In this document: in pieces, positions 47,401 through 63,499 of the stretch
Position numbering within the stretch: the stretch's first letter is position 1
How the letters are laid out: every line of letters starts with the position of its first letter
Assembly (NCBI GenBank): GCA_943737045.1
Contig: CALSFV010000226.1
Coordinates: 310,001 to 374,000, forward strand
Source of the DNA: Parapristionchus giblindavisi
Lineage: Eukaryota; Nematoda; Chromadorea; Rhabditida; Diplogasteridae
Length of the DNA stretch: 64,000 bases
Reading direction: 5' to 3'
The notes under the pieces: model-generated
The model's input: only the letters and a program-made list of their open reading frames with translations
Databases searched by the model: none
Told to the model about the DNA's origin: nothing
Made by a program: the position numbers and the translations under genes

Positions 47401-50400
47401 TCATTTTTGAATACGAAATGGGAGGAGAGAAACGTGCCTTTCACAATTGAGCTCCATTTGGGATTAACGTCATCGTCCGTGAATATCCAGAATATGTGAG
47501 CCGTTCAACCGAGTCGGACAAGTTGCTGATAAGACTACGATTACGAAGGGCTGCGGGATCTGAAAAGAAGGACTTGAAGCAATTTACTGAGGAAAGAAGG
47601 GCGAGGAACGATTAAAGATCAAAGATCAAAGAGCAACTTTGAAAAGAGACAAACTGGCAGATTAGGGAAAGAAAGACATCACGACTGAAATTGAAGTAAT
47701 AAGAAAGACTTCTACGGTAGCGGAAAAGAGAGCTAATACATGATACTCACGCAAAAATACTAATTACTAGATAATATACTACACTAATCAGTCCACGACA
47801 CCATACCCAGCCGTACCTGAAGTAAACCCGGTGAGCCTTATAAATTGCTCGGTACCGGGAGTACTCCACGAACGGACATTCCGGGTTACGAAATGTAAGA
47901 CAGAGGACTAACTAACTAACTATGATCAGAACGATCGATACGTTTATTGTGGGGTGGGATACGATACCTAACTGAAGAAACAGACGTATCCGTGAGTAGA
48001 TGAGCGTTGAGAAGTAGAGACAGCAAGACGATCCTCGAAGTTGTTGTTCAGCCCATGAGAGATGAAGACGTGTCGACGAGATGAAGACGGGCGGCATGCG
48101 GGATGAGACGATAAACTATAATTGCAAGAATGATGTATTATATATTGATTTCCACTGTAGAGATGTATGAGGGCTAATATAGGACAACCATGCAAAAAAA
48201 GTGAACACTAATCTGTCCACGACGCCTATACCCAGCCGTACACGGAGTAAACCCGGTGAGCCTTATAATTGCACGATACCGGGAGTACCCCACGAACACA
48301 TTCCGGGCAACGGAACCATAAGAAAGAGGTCAAGAACTGCGATACGATACGATGTTAATAACGCAAGACAACGGTCACCAACTACTGTATACGATACCGT
48401 AAGACTAACTAACTAACTGATAAACAACGAGAACTACTAGAACTAACTGCCGAACTATAACTAGTGATCTACCAAAATGATGTCACACCCAGCCGTACAC
48501 TATCGCACGACAAATGGCTTCAACTACAGTAAATCAACGCGTGCGGCAAGAGAGAAAACACATTAACATAAAGTTGATCGATGGTTTAGTGGGATACGGT
48601 ACCTCAGTGACGAAATCGACGTATCTATGGGCTGATGACGAATCCACATGCAGATGAAAGTCGAGTGCACCGGAAGTTGAGAGATATGGAGACGGTCATC
48701 GATCTTGTAGTTGAGACAATGAGAGATGAAGACCAGGCCGATGGGATGGGACGATAAATGACGATTGGAGCGAATATCTTGCCTTATATGCGGATTAGCA
48801 AGGAGCACGCACGCGCGCTCACGCTCTCGATCTTGAGGTTCTGGAAAGGATTGGAAGGATTGATCTATCCTGTTCCTCCTATAGTCCTTCCCTGGTTGTG
48901 ACGAGAATATGTGATCGTTCTTTGATCATAGTAGAGAGTGTGCCAATGGGATAGAGTGCAGACAGAGTTAGAGAGTCTGGGTCAGCGATAGAGCGAGGGA
49001 ATGACCGAATAATAACAGTGTTATAACAATAACAGTGTTATTGTCAGTGATTCCCAATCTTGTCGATCGATACAACTCTGTTTTCTGCTATGTCTTCTGT
49101 GTCCTTCTTCCTCTCCCTTTTCTTCATTCCATCCCTATTTCGTTCATTGATATTTCAACTTTATCATAATTGTAAACAATATCGTTGTTGTTGTCTAGTT
49201 TAGTCATCTTTTGCAGCACCATTTGCATATGATTATCTATCACATTCTTTGCCGCTCTACACTTGCATCCCTGTTCGTTTTCTAATTGATCTTTTATTTT
49301 TGAATTCTCTCTCTCCTACACTCTTTAAATTCAGCTTCCTTTCTTTCCCTATTCGTTCTCCACGTCTATACTTCTTTCTCGTCAATTCTCCCTCTGGCCA
49401 TGCTCTACATCTTTTTACCCTCTCTGTCTCTAACTTTCTTTCATCATTATCGCTACACCATCTTTGACCGCTCTGACTACTTTTTGTATATATTACCACT
49501 TTCTTTGTCTTATTCTGTATCTATTGTGTTCCAATTTGCATACGATTATTGATATGTACGCACCAAAGTCTGACCTAGCGTACCACTCTTTGACCTATTT
49601 GAATCCCGCACGTTCCTTGTAGTCTAACGTACAACGCAGATCATCGCTAGTCGATTCCCATCTATGTTATTGTCATCCCTGACTAGCCTCTTCATTCTTA
49701 CTCTTGTTTCTTCCCGTTACTTCTGGTTCTAGTAGTCTATCTCTAATAAACTTCATTCTCTACAACTGTTGTGGGTCAATACACAACAATTATCTTATTC
49801 AGTTCGTATTCAGTGTTCGCTTGTTTTGACCCTTCGCTGTGTGACATTTCTAGAATTATTCTAAATTTGAAGCTCTTTTAATTACTTCGTTTTTCTTGTT
49901 CTTGTTCTATGACAGAATCGTCATTCAACTAATACTTTGAATAATACAATACAAATCCATTACAAATCCATTACAGAGCAGCAAATTCATCGTCCAGGAA
50001 ACAAGAGGAACCGCTCTCGACCGTACTATAGGACGTCAAACGCAGTCGGCTACTGATGTCACGTTTGCGACAAGCTTGACAGACAGCGTCGAGGCCTGCG
50101 TCAGATCATGCATTATCGATTGTTGATCTTGGAGGTACGAGTCTTCCTTGGCTAATATTATATTTGTTTAAAAGTTATGAAAAGTAAAGAAAAATGATTA
50201 CACTCCTCTCATTACATTTCTTTTCCAAAGCATTTGATAATCATGTTCCTTTCAAAGAAAAATGTGATACTTATTGTTAGTGAGCGATTTCGTTAGTTGA
50301 AGAAGTAATCTTTTGCTCAATGTTCAAAAGTTGCGAAAATCGAGCTCACCTCTTTTATTTGTGATTCCGTAAACAGTGGAGTGTTGTTCTTGCGTTGCTT

Positions 50401-50765
50401 TTGAAAACAAATCAGATTGTGATAGGGAAGAATTGTTGAATCAATGCTAATTTATCACATTATTCATGTCGATTCCTGCCGATGCCGTTTTCTCATGCTG
50501 ACTGATGAAGACCGTCAGGGCATCGCGCTTGTGAACTTCTCTATTGCTGGGTGAAGATGTGAGGGACCGTGCGCAACTTCGTCCTTCACCATCCGGACTG
50601 CGGCTGCTGTGGGGACTGCTGGATCTTGTTTTCAGAATTAATAAAGATATTTGGGGTGTGTTAATGTTTATAATCGGTGTCCAAGCCCGCACAGTTAAAT
50701 GGGCGAGGTCAGAATCGTTATATAAAAGGTATATAAGTACGGGAGTGTCTGAGTATATGTAGATC

Positions 50766-52988
50766 ATAATAATAATAATAATATACTTTATGCGGTGCGA
50801 AAGTAAAGTATAATTTCTGATCAAATATTTGATAGGTAGTGGAGTACGCATAAATACGATGCTACGACTTGGGTAGCAAAGATGAAAATTACAAATAAAA
50901 AGAAATTCCTACAACGATGGTAATGAAGCGATGGATTTTCGGAAAGATTTTACAGAAGGACATATTATAATATTATTATTAAGCTGATTCCAAGAGTTGA
51001 CTACACGATTAGAAATGAAATTGGCAAAGCGAGTGGATTTAAAAATATGTTTTCTATAAATGAAATTGTTTCTACGAGAATGTCTTGTATTAAGGGAGGG
51101 TAGGAAGAAGAGGGGATTGTCGAGCTCGATGAGTCCGTGTGTCACTTTGTAGGCAAAGCACAAGTCTGCAAGAGCACGTCGATTCTGAAGAGGCTCTAAA
51201 TTCAGATAAATTAATCGATTAGAATAAGATGTATAAGGAAGTTTGCACTTGGCAAAAATACGACGAGTATACACTTTTTGAACATTTTCAATGACTTTTA
51301 TCAGCTGTTCCTCATGGGGAGACCAAAGTTCAGAACAATTTTCGAGAATGGGACGGACGTAGGTCATAAACAGGCGAGAGTATAGTTTAGGACTATTGGA
51401 GTGGAAAATGCGATAAATATAAGAGCATCTGGATTTCGCTCTGGCGACAATATTACGAATGTGAACCGCGAAAGATAAACGATTGAAATAAGTAATACCT
51501 AGGTCAGTGAATTCTTTAACAACGGGAAGGCGAGTATGATCGATTGAAAAGTCAATGTTTGGATGATTTTTACCTATTTTCATAATGACGGTTTTGGATT
51601 GAGAGATAGTTAATCCCCAGTCAATAGACCATTGGAAGAGTGCATCGAGGGCGGTTTGAAGAGCAGAGGGATCATTAAAAGTGTAAAGTTTCACGTCATC
51701 TGCATACATTGTGCAAAGTATGTTCTTAGGTAGAATACGAGGTAGATCAGAGATATAAAGAGAGAACAATAGAGGACCAAGACAGCTACCCTGAGGAACC
51801 CCGGAAGAAGCCTTGAATGGAGTGGAAACAGCGTCACCTACCACAACGGATTGAGATCTATTAGACAGGAAAGAGCGTACAAAGTTTAGTAGTGAACCTT
51901 TAATTCCTAAGCAAGCACATTTGTGTAAGAGCAAATTGATAGGGATTGAATCAGAGGCGCGAGAAAAATCGATAAATGCAACTGAGATGTATTTATTTTG
52001 ATCTAGAGCTGGAAGCCAATGCGAAAATGAAGAAATAAGTGCAGAATTACACGATCTGAACGTACGATACCCATGTTGTTGTGGACAATTTAGATTATTA
52101 CTATCAAGGTAGCTAGATAAGGCTGAAACTATTATACGTTCGAATACTTTAGATGAGGAGCAGGTAAGAGAAATGGGTCTATATGAGCTGGCCAAATTCT
52201 TAGGTCCTTTACGCTTGTAAACAGCCTTAACATTAGCAGTTTGCCATTGAGATGGTGATGAACCGTATAAGAGGAATCGATTGTACAGAATAGTAAGAGG
52301 CAGACATATATGATCGGCAGTATTTTTTAGGAAGATATATGGTATGCAATCAGGAGACGAGGAGTTACGTGCAGGGAGAGCGCGCAAAAGTTTGGATACC
52401 GTAGCTAGATTGATGTCAACATAATCAATAGACTCAGTGGACGAGAGATGAGACAATGAGGGAATAGTGTATGAAAGGTAATTGAACGATTGCTCAAAAT
52501 GCCGTGCTAGCTCATTGGCCTTGGATTGGTCATTGGTGCATTGCGTTTGGTCAGACGAAGCAAGTGTGGGTAGAGATAAGGATTGAACTTTGATCCTCGT
52601 GCTACTGTAAGAATAGAAAGCCCGAAGGTTCCGACTACGCATCAGTGATTTTTCTTTAAGTTTACGTGTGTGCTTAATAGATTTATTGAGCGCTGAGCGG
52701 GTGTTGAGATACGGTGCAAGGCCAATATTGAATCTACGTCTGTATAGACTTCTACATTTAGCGAGAAGGCGCCTGGATTTACAGGAAAACTTTAACAGTT
52801 TGAGGCTTCTGGAACGAATCGGAACATATTTATTAATTATGGAATTTATTTTGTCTGTGAAGAGGGAGTAGAGAGCGGTAGAGTCAGTAACGAAATTGAA
52901 CAATTCAGTCCAATTGACAGCGTCAATAGCGCAATTGATAGATGACCAGTCAGCTTTAGAGTAGTCTCGATATTTGATAGTAGTAGTA
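50766..52988 (-). mobile_element. 5'-truncated non-LTR retrotransposon with 7-bp TSD
   Basis: The minus-strand element is flanked by GTAGATC at 50759-50765 and 52989-52995. The 3' end (low coordinate) is an (ATT)n tail, as in several non-LTR clades that end in short tandem repeats instead of poly(A). The 5' end is truncated within the region between endonuclease and RT. Length about 2.2 kb. Confidence 0.85.
50909..52983 (-). CDS. Reverse transcriptase of a non-LTR retrotransposon (uninterrupted, lacks endonuclease)
   Basis: An open frame of about 690 codons to the stop at 50909. Order: linker (KYRDYSKADW), a basic region, SSSPDCIPYIFLKN, then RT motifs WQTANVKAVYKRKG, SYRPISLTC, HGYRTFRSCNSA, IDFSRASDSIPI, SGVPQGSCLGPLLFSLYI, and the catalytic box MYADDVKLYT. 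Then comes a thumb and a C-terminal region (YVRPILENCSELW, WNQLNNN). No apurinic endonuclease domain is present, so it is 5'-truncated. The extra N-terminal 20 codons upstream of 52983 are read from flanking U1 DNA and are not part of the element. A full-length frame without stops suggests a recent insertion. It is similar to, but clearly diverged from, the copy at 41341-42747. Confidence 0.88.
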
Positions 52989-53350
52989 GTAGATCGTTTG
53001 ACATTCCTTCTAATGGGGACCCATGGTCTAGTGGATAAGAGGACGGACAATCAAACCGGCCGGTTGGTCGGCAAGAAGGTTCGATTCCCCTAACAATAAG
53101 AGATAAGCAAAAGATGAACACTCCCTGGACCCAACTGTTTTTGCTATTTTTTCCTTGATGTGGTTCCACTCTCCCTACACTAATGTCTAGTGTGCGACAG
53201 AGGTCCCCTAGAATAATCGTGAACTAACTTATTTTCATTAAAATTGCCACATATTAAAAAATATCAGGAAAGCATTGTACTTTATGTTCAATGCGCTTTC
53301 AACGAGTTTCAATATTTCATTACATGGACGAAATAATCAAATAAATTGAT

Positions 53351-53694
53351 CTATGACTGACGATTACGGTAGCATTTGAAAATTACAAAATTAATGCACA
53401 TTCGTGCAAGAGTATTTGATATAAAAACTTCTAGCTTAACAATAACTTCTCATTATGACAAACCACATATGAGATGAATCCCTGAATTCCCTGAATTTGC
53501 ACTCCTTGGGATATCCGAAAATGCAAAGATATTACAATGTCGATTTTCTCTGTCCGGCAAATTTATTTCTAAAAAAATATACACAACTCAACGACGAATA
53601 AAACAAAAATCGTGAGTGAATGCTTTTATCCGTTCAGTGGAACAATGAATAGGATTATAAGAACAATTGAAAAAAATACTCGTTTTGAATTAAA
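53351..53694. other. Intergenic, nothing recognised
   Basis: AT-rich. Part is shared with 24440-24880. Confidence 0.4.
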
Positions 53695-54334
53695 TTTTTG
53701 CCTCATCGGAATTTTTTTCAGAGAAGCAGAAGAATAAGCATACTTGATTTCGTTGTCGTATCAAGGTTCAAATATCAAAGATCAAAGATCAAAGCTACAC
53801 ACTGTTCGATCACAGGCACTTGCAGCGTGGGAAACCCGGTTGAGGTGAGGAACGCAAAGAGATCGGACAATATCGAGATCACTGGGCAAATAATCGATTA
53901 ATTACAGTAGGATCTCATCAAATTGTTCTCAATATTACAGAGGTAAAATATTACAGAGGAACTACTTATCTAAGTGCGGATTAGGGGATTTCTGTTAGGA
54001 TATGGTTACACTATGTTGTGTGATCTAGGCCCAAGATCGGTCAAACGTTGGCTTCTACAGTATCATAGTGCACGTGCACGGAGTGACCGTCGCTACTGAT
54101 GCCGTTGCTTGTTGTTAGTTCAAGACCTGAAATCATTGGGATACTGTAGTATACTAAATACAGTAACTAAGCCATCTACGCCGATATTAAGTAACTATGA
54201 AGTACATATAGTTCAAAAGATATCCTTTTTTTGAAACCTTTATAATAAATTATCGCATATTGGAGAAAAGAGAAAGAGAATGAGTATCGATCGCAATCAA
54301 TTGTTAAAATGAAACAAAGTCGGCAAGAGTTTAG

Positions 54335-54525
54335 TTTTCCTTGTAATTCACTTTTTTTGTTTTTATTTTTAACATGAGTAAATTCTCACTCCGTCGTTCC
54401 ACCAGTGTTGGCATTCTATTCGGGGACGATCGTCGTGAGTTGATTCTGGAGACTGTCGACGTGAGACAATTTGACTCAGAATATACGACCTCGTCGTCTT
54501 CCTGATGATTACGCATTGATAAATA
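54335..54525 (-). other. Candidate C-terminal tail exon of GPCR copy B
   Basis: A stop-free minus-strand stretch of higher complexity downstream of the TM7 exon, absent from the A2 paralogue. Two frames are open here. The frame reading DEVVYSES...SRRSSPNRMPTLVE would need an AGGAAG acceptor to stay in phase with the TM7 exon (phase 1). A second frame, from GATAG acceptor, ends NDGVRIYSC. A short plus-strand frame (MSKFSLRRSTSVGILFGDD, 43 codons) overlaps as well. I cannot choose; none is firmly coding. Confidence 0.25.
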
Positions 54526-54789
54526 TCTATCGTTTTATATTATCATTCAAACTAGTTTTTTTCCCTTTTTTATCTGCTTTTCGTTTTGAAAATTGAACTG
54601 GTGAGAGAATGTGTAAAACAAAGAGAATTTTCCTGTCGTTCTTTTACGCAAATTTTCAGTTTTAAGAAATGTTTTTATCCCTAATTCCATATTTTCCAAT
54701 ACCTCTATGATCGTCGTCGGGATGGCTTCGGCGTCTTTCGCAGCAGCTATCCGACCAAGTCGCTTCCTATCTAAAAGGATAAGGATTAA

Positions 54790-55129
54790 AGGTGGACTCC
54801 CGCGAATATTTTCGTGAACAAACTGTGAAGACAGAATGATAGCAAAAGGTATTCTACATACCGTACACTATTGATTTTATGCTAATTCAGCTTATTGATC
54901 GCTAGAATCATGAATGAATCATGCTAGCAAACTCAGGTAAAGGCGCGCTTTTTGAAAATAGGAAAGTTCGGCAACAGGATTCGAACCCGCGATCATGCGC
55001 TTTCTAGTCAGAAGTTTTACCACTACGCTAAGGGAACGATAACTAGTCTCCCCATCTTCTTGCATATCACTAGACACTTGCATATGCGAGATGTAAGAGA
55101 TTTGCATGATCATTCGCGGGTCTCCACCT
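54790..55129. mobile_element. 340-bp TIR element carrying a tRNA-like sequence, TSD TTAA
   Basis: Termini AGGTGGACTCCCGCGAAT and ATTCGCGGGTCTCCACCT (two mismatches), with TTAA at 54786-54789 and 55130-55133. The paralogue near 5308 has a single TTAA and no element. The minus strand at about 54967-55035 is tRNA-like: TTAGCGTAGTGG (A box) and GGGTTCGAATCC (B box). TTAA target duplication is typical of piggyBac-type transposition; a TWA-type Harbinger insertion is an alternative. Confidence 0.88.
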
Positions 55130-56214
55130 TTAATGATCAAATTATAAACATAATAGACATGCAATTAACTGTACTCAAAGAACTGGACATTAGTAAATCA
55201 AAAGTAGTTAATATTAGTAGCATTCACTGTTTCGGCAATTAGGTTCTAAAAGATCAAAGATCAGCGTTCGCACTAACAACTATAATTTTGCCAGAATATA
55301 TCGCGGGCTACTTTTTAATGATCCAACGAACGGTGCATTAATATACATAGGTAGCCCAGCAATGAACAAACCCTCAAGCGACGCGAATACAGCGGGTTCG
55401 GTTTGTCGTCTGTGTCTGGTCACTCTCGTAGTGAGCATACCCGACTTGTTCTTTCCCATCTCAACGAATGATCGAGGACGAGAACGACGATTTCTTTAAT
55501 TTGGATTTGTTTAAAAGAACACCCCGAACTAATTTTACTCTCCGCTCTGGCAACGATCAAAGAAAGCGAGAGAATGTGGCCAGCGGAGAGTTTTAAATTA
55601 TATCGGTATATTCCTTTAACAAGATTATTATACATAAAGAAACAACCAACATTTCAAAAGATTCAACTGACACAAGAAACAACGGTTCCGAAGCGAAAAT
55701 AGTAGAAGAATAAGTTCATAATCCTATTTTTAAATTATTATTTGCATTTTAAATTTGAATATATCTAAAGTAGACTAACTTTCCGTGTCTGGACATCTTG
55801 ATGGACCATTTGTCTGGAGGCGATCGAATGAAGGGGAAGAGACGATGGGCAAAGGCCCATACTGAAGATGATCGTATGATAAATTAGAGATACGATTATA
55901 TATTATTTTATTTATTTTGTATTTGTTCTGATCCGATCTTTATATAATAAATATAATTTGAAACTCTCTGTTACGGCAACGCTTTCTCGCTCTCTTTGTC
56001 TACGAGAGAGTTGCTAGAACGGATATTAAAATTTACTTTGGGTATCTCTTTAAATAGAGTCCGAAACGAATGATAATCAAACATTCTTCTTCATAAAAAC
56101 ATATTTCACACCACTTACAAGAAAACTATTGTCAATGATAAATGAACAAATAGATAGTAATACTTCTTTCAGTTAGAATAATGTTTTTATTATCATAATG
56201 AAATATGAACTCAC

Positions 56215-60228
<4,014 letters not shown>

Positions 60229-60242
60229 CTACAATGAAGGTA

Positions 60243-60300
<58 letters not shown>

Positions 60301-61158
60301 TTTAAATGAATTTTATTTGCATTTTCGTTTAATGAGTTTTGTATTTAGTATGGCAATAATTTCGCTCCAAATATCTTATAGAGATATTTTCGAACACATA
60401 TCGTAATAAAATTGAATGTAAGATTCAGTGCATGGTTATTCCGAGAGATTTGCAAGGGTAGTCCAGCCAGAGGGATCGAACTAGCTGTGGCGCGCGATAT
60501 CGGCACTAGGACATCGAGAGATGCTGTTTCCATCGTAATCCCACCGATTAATGGAACTGTGGATATTAATGAAATTCTGTAATTAATCGCCCTTTTCTTA
60601 TTTTTTCTCCACAGCTTTTTGGAACGATATTGCCATGTCTTATACTCGCACAATGAGTAAATCTTCATAATGCATCAAATAGAATATTGGCAATCAAGAC
60701 ATTACAATAAAGAAAGAGAAGTATTCTTTTTTTTCAACAATGTTTCTTCTCGAGAAGGATGTTTTCAAGTGATCCTCTTCACATTACGATGTTTTCACCG
60801 TTAAATTCTTTAATCAGATACCCTTACATCCAATTCATCATCATACTTTATCCACCCTCTCCTTCTAGTCTTGACCCCACTAATGAGGTTTAGGAGACTA
60901 TAGTTCAGAGATGAGCTTTTAGTTTTGTTTGTTTAATTGAAAATGAAGTCTATTTGCAGAGATCTGGTTCATTTTGTGCATCAAACAACGTGTGAAATAG
61001 AGCAAATTTATTAAAAATTTAACCTGTTTTTTTTCACTTTTCACATTTCCGGTTAACTTTCGAAAATTATCTGGCTGGAGGACAAACAAATCATCCTTCA
61101 CAGAGAAAAAAAACGTGTTAAAATACCACCAGCATAGATGTAATGCACAGAGCACACA
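60229..61158. other. Upstream flank of GPCR copy B
   Basis: Should contain the N-terminal exon and the promoter. A stop-free minus-strand stretch at about 60400-60590 contains METASLDVLVP and an NLT sequon, but it overlaps a tRNA-like B box (AGTTCGATCCC) and has no matching donor, so it is not called. Confidence 0.35.
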
Positions 61159-61488
61159 CTCTGGTATTTTCAAACTAGTAGTTTACTTATGTTTCCCACT
61201 AGCCGTAGACTTGCAAGTCTACGGCACAGCGTTCTCATGACTTTCAAAGCAAGAACGACCGCTCAACATACAAACTCTCTCGAATACAATGGTCTCTCCT
61301 TTGTCTTGCTTTCGAAGAAAAAATGGCTTGGACCAGAATACTGTGACGGTTAGTTAAACGTAAGTTTACTAGTGGTGTATAATATGGTAATGCATTTCGT
61401 CAAATGATCTTTCACTAGTAGTAAACTAACAGTAAATTGCTAGTCTGTGACGTCACGTAAGTAAACTACTAGTTTTGAAATACCAGAG
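61159..61488. mobile_element. TIR element with a nested MITE
   Basis: CTCTGGTATTTTCAAACTAG at the left and CTAGTTTTGAAATACCAGAG at the right, followed inward by TAGTTTACTTA on both sides. The perfect palindrome CGTAGACTTGCAAGTCTACG (61204-61223) lies beside the insertion of the 121-bp MITE. Confidence 0.8.
61225..61345. mobile_element. 121-bp MITE, TSD ACGG (same family as 14163-14282)
   Basis: CACAGCGTTCT ... AGAATACTGTG flanked by ACGG at 61221-61224 and 61346-61349. Very similar to the copy at 14163-14282. Confidence 0.92.
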
Positions 61489-61895
61489 CAAGACTCGTGG
61501 TTTGTTATATTTAAAAATTGTCCTGCTGTATTATTCTTTCGATTATAGTGTCATTTTACACTTTTTTTCAGTGTGTAGCGTACTCACCATAGGTGCTTTT
61601 CTCAGATGGGCGCACCTTCATCAAATAAATATTAATATTCTTGTCTAGCCAGAGACAAACGATACTCTTTGCACATTCAAACTTTATCGAGTATCCCGCA
61701 AAAAAGCTTTGATTGTATCCCCCCCAATTGGATATTATGACCCTGATCCAGGCTATTTTACAACATTACTTTAGCTATTGAACTTTCATATGTCGCGACT
61801 GTTCTAATTATTATGGGGAATTCCTAAATGACGCAACGGTAGTCCCTACGCAAAATCAATTATAGAAGATAAAGGACTCGTTTCTAGTCTTTTTC

Positions 61896-62129
61896 GTGCT
61901 TGTCCTCAGTCCAATTACCCATCATAAACAAGTCCTCGTGTCTTCTTCTTCTTCTACTTTTCGTCGAGGCGCAAATCCAATTTACGGCCCCGAGGCCACG
62001 TTGTTCGGTTGTGTAGAAGAAAGTGCGAAGTTTGAAGAATGCGAAGAAGGGCTGTGTGAGATTTCAAGAATTGCCCTACTTGATGACGCTTTGAGTGGCT
62101 TGAGCACGAAAACAGGAAACCTCGATTAA
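61896..62129 (+). other. Small open frame, possible exon, unknown
   Basis: A frame of up to 77 codons with balanced composition (FRRGANPIYGPEATLFGC, FEECEEGLCEISRIALLDD) ending in TAA, with AATAAA-like sequence near 62202. There is no ATG at a good position (it opens with GTG), so it would have to be a 3' exon. The opposite strand is also open. No family is recognised. Confidence 0.2.
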
Positions 62130-62202
62130 CCTGCATATTTTTTTGAAAATTTGCTCTTTTTTTGTGTACGTGTAAAATTTCTTGGAGTTTATTTAGTGGC
62201 AA

Positions 62203-63090
62203 TAAATAGGTTAATAAATAATTCTACTCTAATTACACCCGTGCACGTGAAGGTTCTTCTGAGAAACAGGCCTAATTGCCCTATGGAGAAGGGTGTTACA
62301 TGAAACATATCGTTAAAGGGACAAACACTATGAAACTATCTGCTATGCGCTGATTCTCTCACTTTCATTGATGAGAGATTCTACTCATACACAAGAGTAA
62401 AATGAGAGCAAAGTTATGTATATGGCAAATCGTTACCTCTATACCGTTGAATTCCTTTCGCTGAATTCAACATTTGGGGTAATCGTTTGCCAGGATAGTG
62501 TATTGGGGGTAACGATTTGCCAGGCTAATTTGCTCTCAGTGTAGTGGATTGAATCGAATTTACTTTTGCGTTATCTTACAGGCAGAGGTTATATTAAGTA
62601 AATAGTAAGTAAAAATAGTGTGACAAATAAAATGGACATGAACATAGTTCAGATGAGAACAAGGGTTAATTTCTGTGTTATTTTCTGTGGATCAAGGGCA
62701 GTTAAAATTACATCACAAGCTAATTTGAAACTCCCCGGTATTGTTATCTCGCTTTCTTTATCTGCGAGAGTTGCCTTTACAATGTACAGAAATTTTCAGT
62801 TCAATCGCTTTCGACCAAATATTGATAAACTTCGTGAAGATTGATCTTTGATTTGTCATGAAGTTTCTTCAACTCTCTCCCTCTTCATCTCTCATCTTCA
62901 TTCTCCTCATCATCATCTATAATGTACGACAATGCACTATTGTGATACTAATAATTGTAATTGTATATAATAATAATCAATAATTAATAATTATACTAAT
63001 AATTTTAAGTAAAGAAGAGTAATCCAGGACAGGGAGGGTTGCTCACAATTTCTTTTTTTTGCACACAGAATATTACTGATGATTATTATG
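62203..63090. other. Intergenic with MITE-family-1 fragment
   Basis: A degenerate MITE fragment is near 62715-62775 (CAAGCTAATTTGAAACTCCC, CTCGCTTTCTTTATCTGCGA). The repeated phrase GGGGTAA-CG(A/T)TTTGCCAGG occurs twice (about 62475-62525). No gene. Confidence 0.45.
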
Positions 63091-63316
63091 TTAAAGGCAC
63101 ACCCCAAGCTAATTTTATTGTCCGCATTGGCAATACTCTCTCGTAGACAAAGAAAGCGAGAGAGTGTGGCCAGAGCGGAGAGTTTCAAAATATCTTGGGG
63201 TGTCGCTTTAAGACGCAGCCCAAGCTTATTTTACTCTCCGCATTGGCAATACTCTCTTACGGACAAAGAAAGCGAGAAAGTGTGGCCTAAGAATTAGCTC
63301 GGGTGCGCCTTTAAAA
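63091..63316. mobile_element. Two adjacent foldback MITEs, family 1 (reference copy)
   Basis: 63091-63211: TTAAAGGCACACCCCAAGCT ... CTTGGGGTGTCGCTTTAA, an almost complete palindrome with centre CTCTCTCGTAGACAAAGAAA. The second copy, about 63205-63316, shares the CTTTAA junction. Confidence 0.85.
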
Positions 63317-63499
63317 GTCAGCTTTACGCATATATTTCTTGTCCGATGATTGTTTCCTGATATATGATCCGTTTCTTCAACTCTCTCTCTTTCATATTCT
63401 TTCATATCATCATCACTTAGAGAAGGATTCGGGAATGAATAGCAAATTGATTTGTTGAGAAGAAGAGGCCTGCCTACTTCCCAGATAGAGCGATATCCG

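Larger units (their letters stand above)
50080..53340 (+). mobile_element. Composite repeat U1, copy e, split by a retrotransposon
   Basis: Left part 50080-50765 (TATA-like segment at about 50715-50740) and right part 52996-53340 (tRNA-like head at 53015-53090) rejoin at GTAGATC. The body after the head matches copies b and d. Confidence 0.8.
44045..53350. repeat. Large segmental duplication, copy 2 (partner 34810-41260)
   Basis: Begins TTGTTGTTGTATTATAGTTTT, as at 34826. Relative to copy 1 it has an additional box module (about 45480-46900) and the retrotransposon 50766-52988. Box copies at 45808, 47823 and 48246. The U1 unit at its right end is split. Confidence 0.85.
53695..56214. repeat. 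Segmental duplicate paralogous to 3460-6389 (downstream flank of GPCR copy B)
   Basis: Contains the dispersed block 53695-54005, no 8-bp-TSD element (empty site near 54000), the extra 340-bp MITE, and MITE-family-1 copies at about 55500-55590 and 55950-56060. Confidence 0.75.

Noticed and set aside
54967..55035. tRNA gene on the minus strand
   Set aside because: It lies within a TIR element, the acceptor ends do not pair, and a copy at 1018-1086 has decayed boxes.
60345..60600. N-terminal exon of GPCR copy B (METASLDVLVP...)
   Set aside because: It overlaps a tRNA-like B box, has no donor in the required phase, and no comparable segment was found upstream of copy A1.
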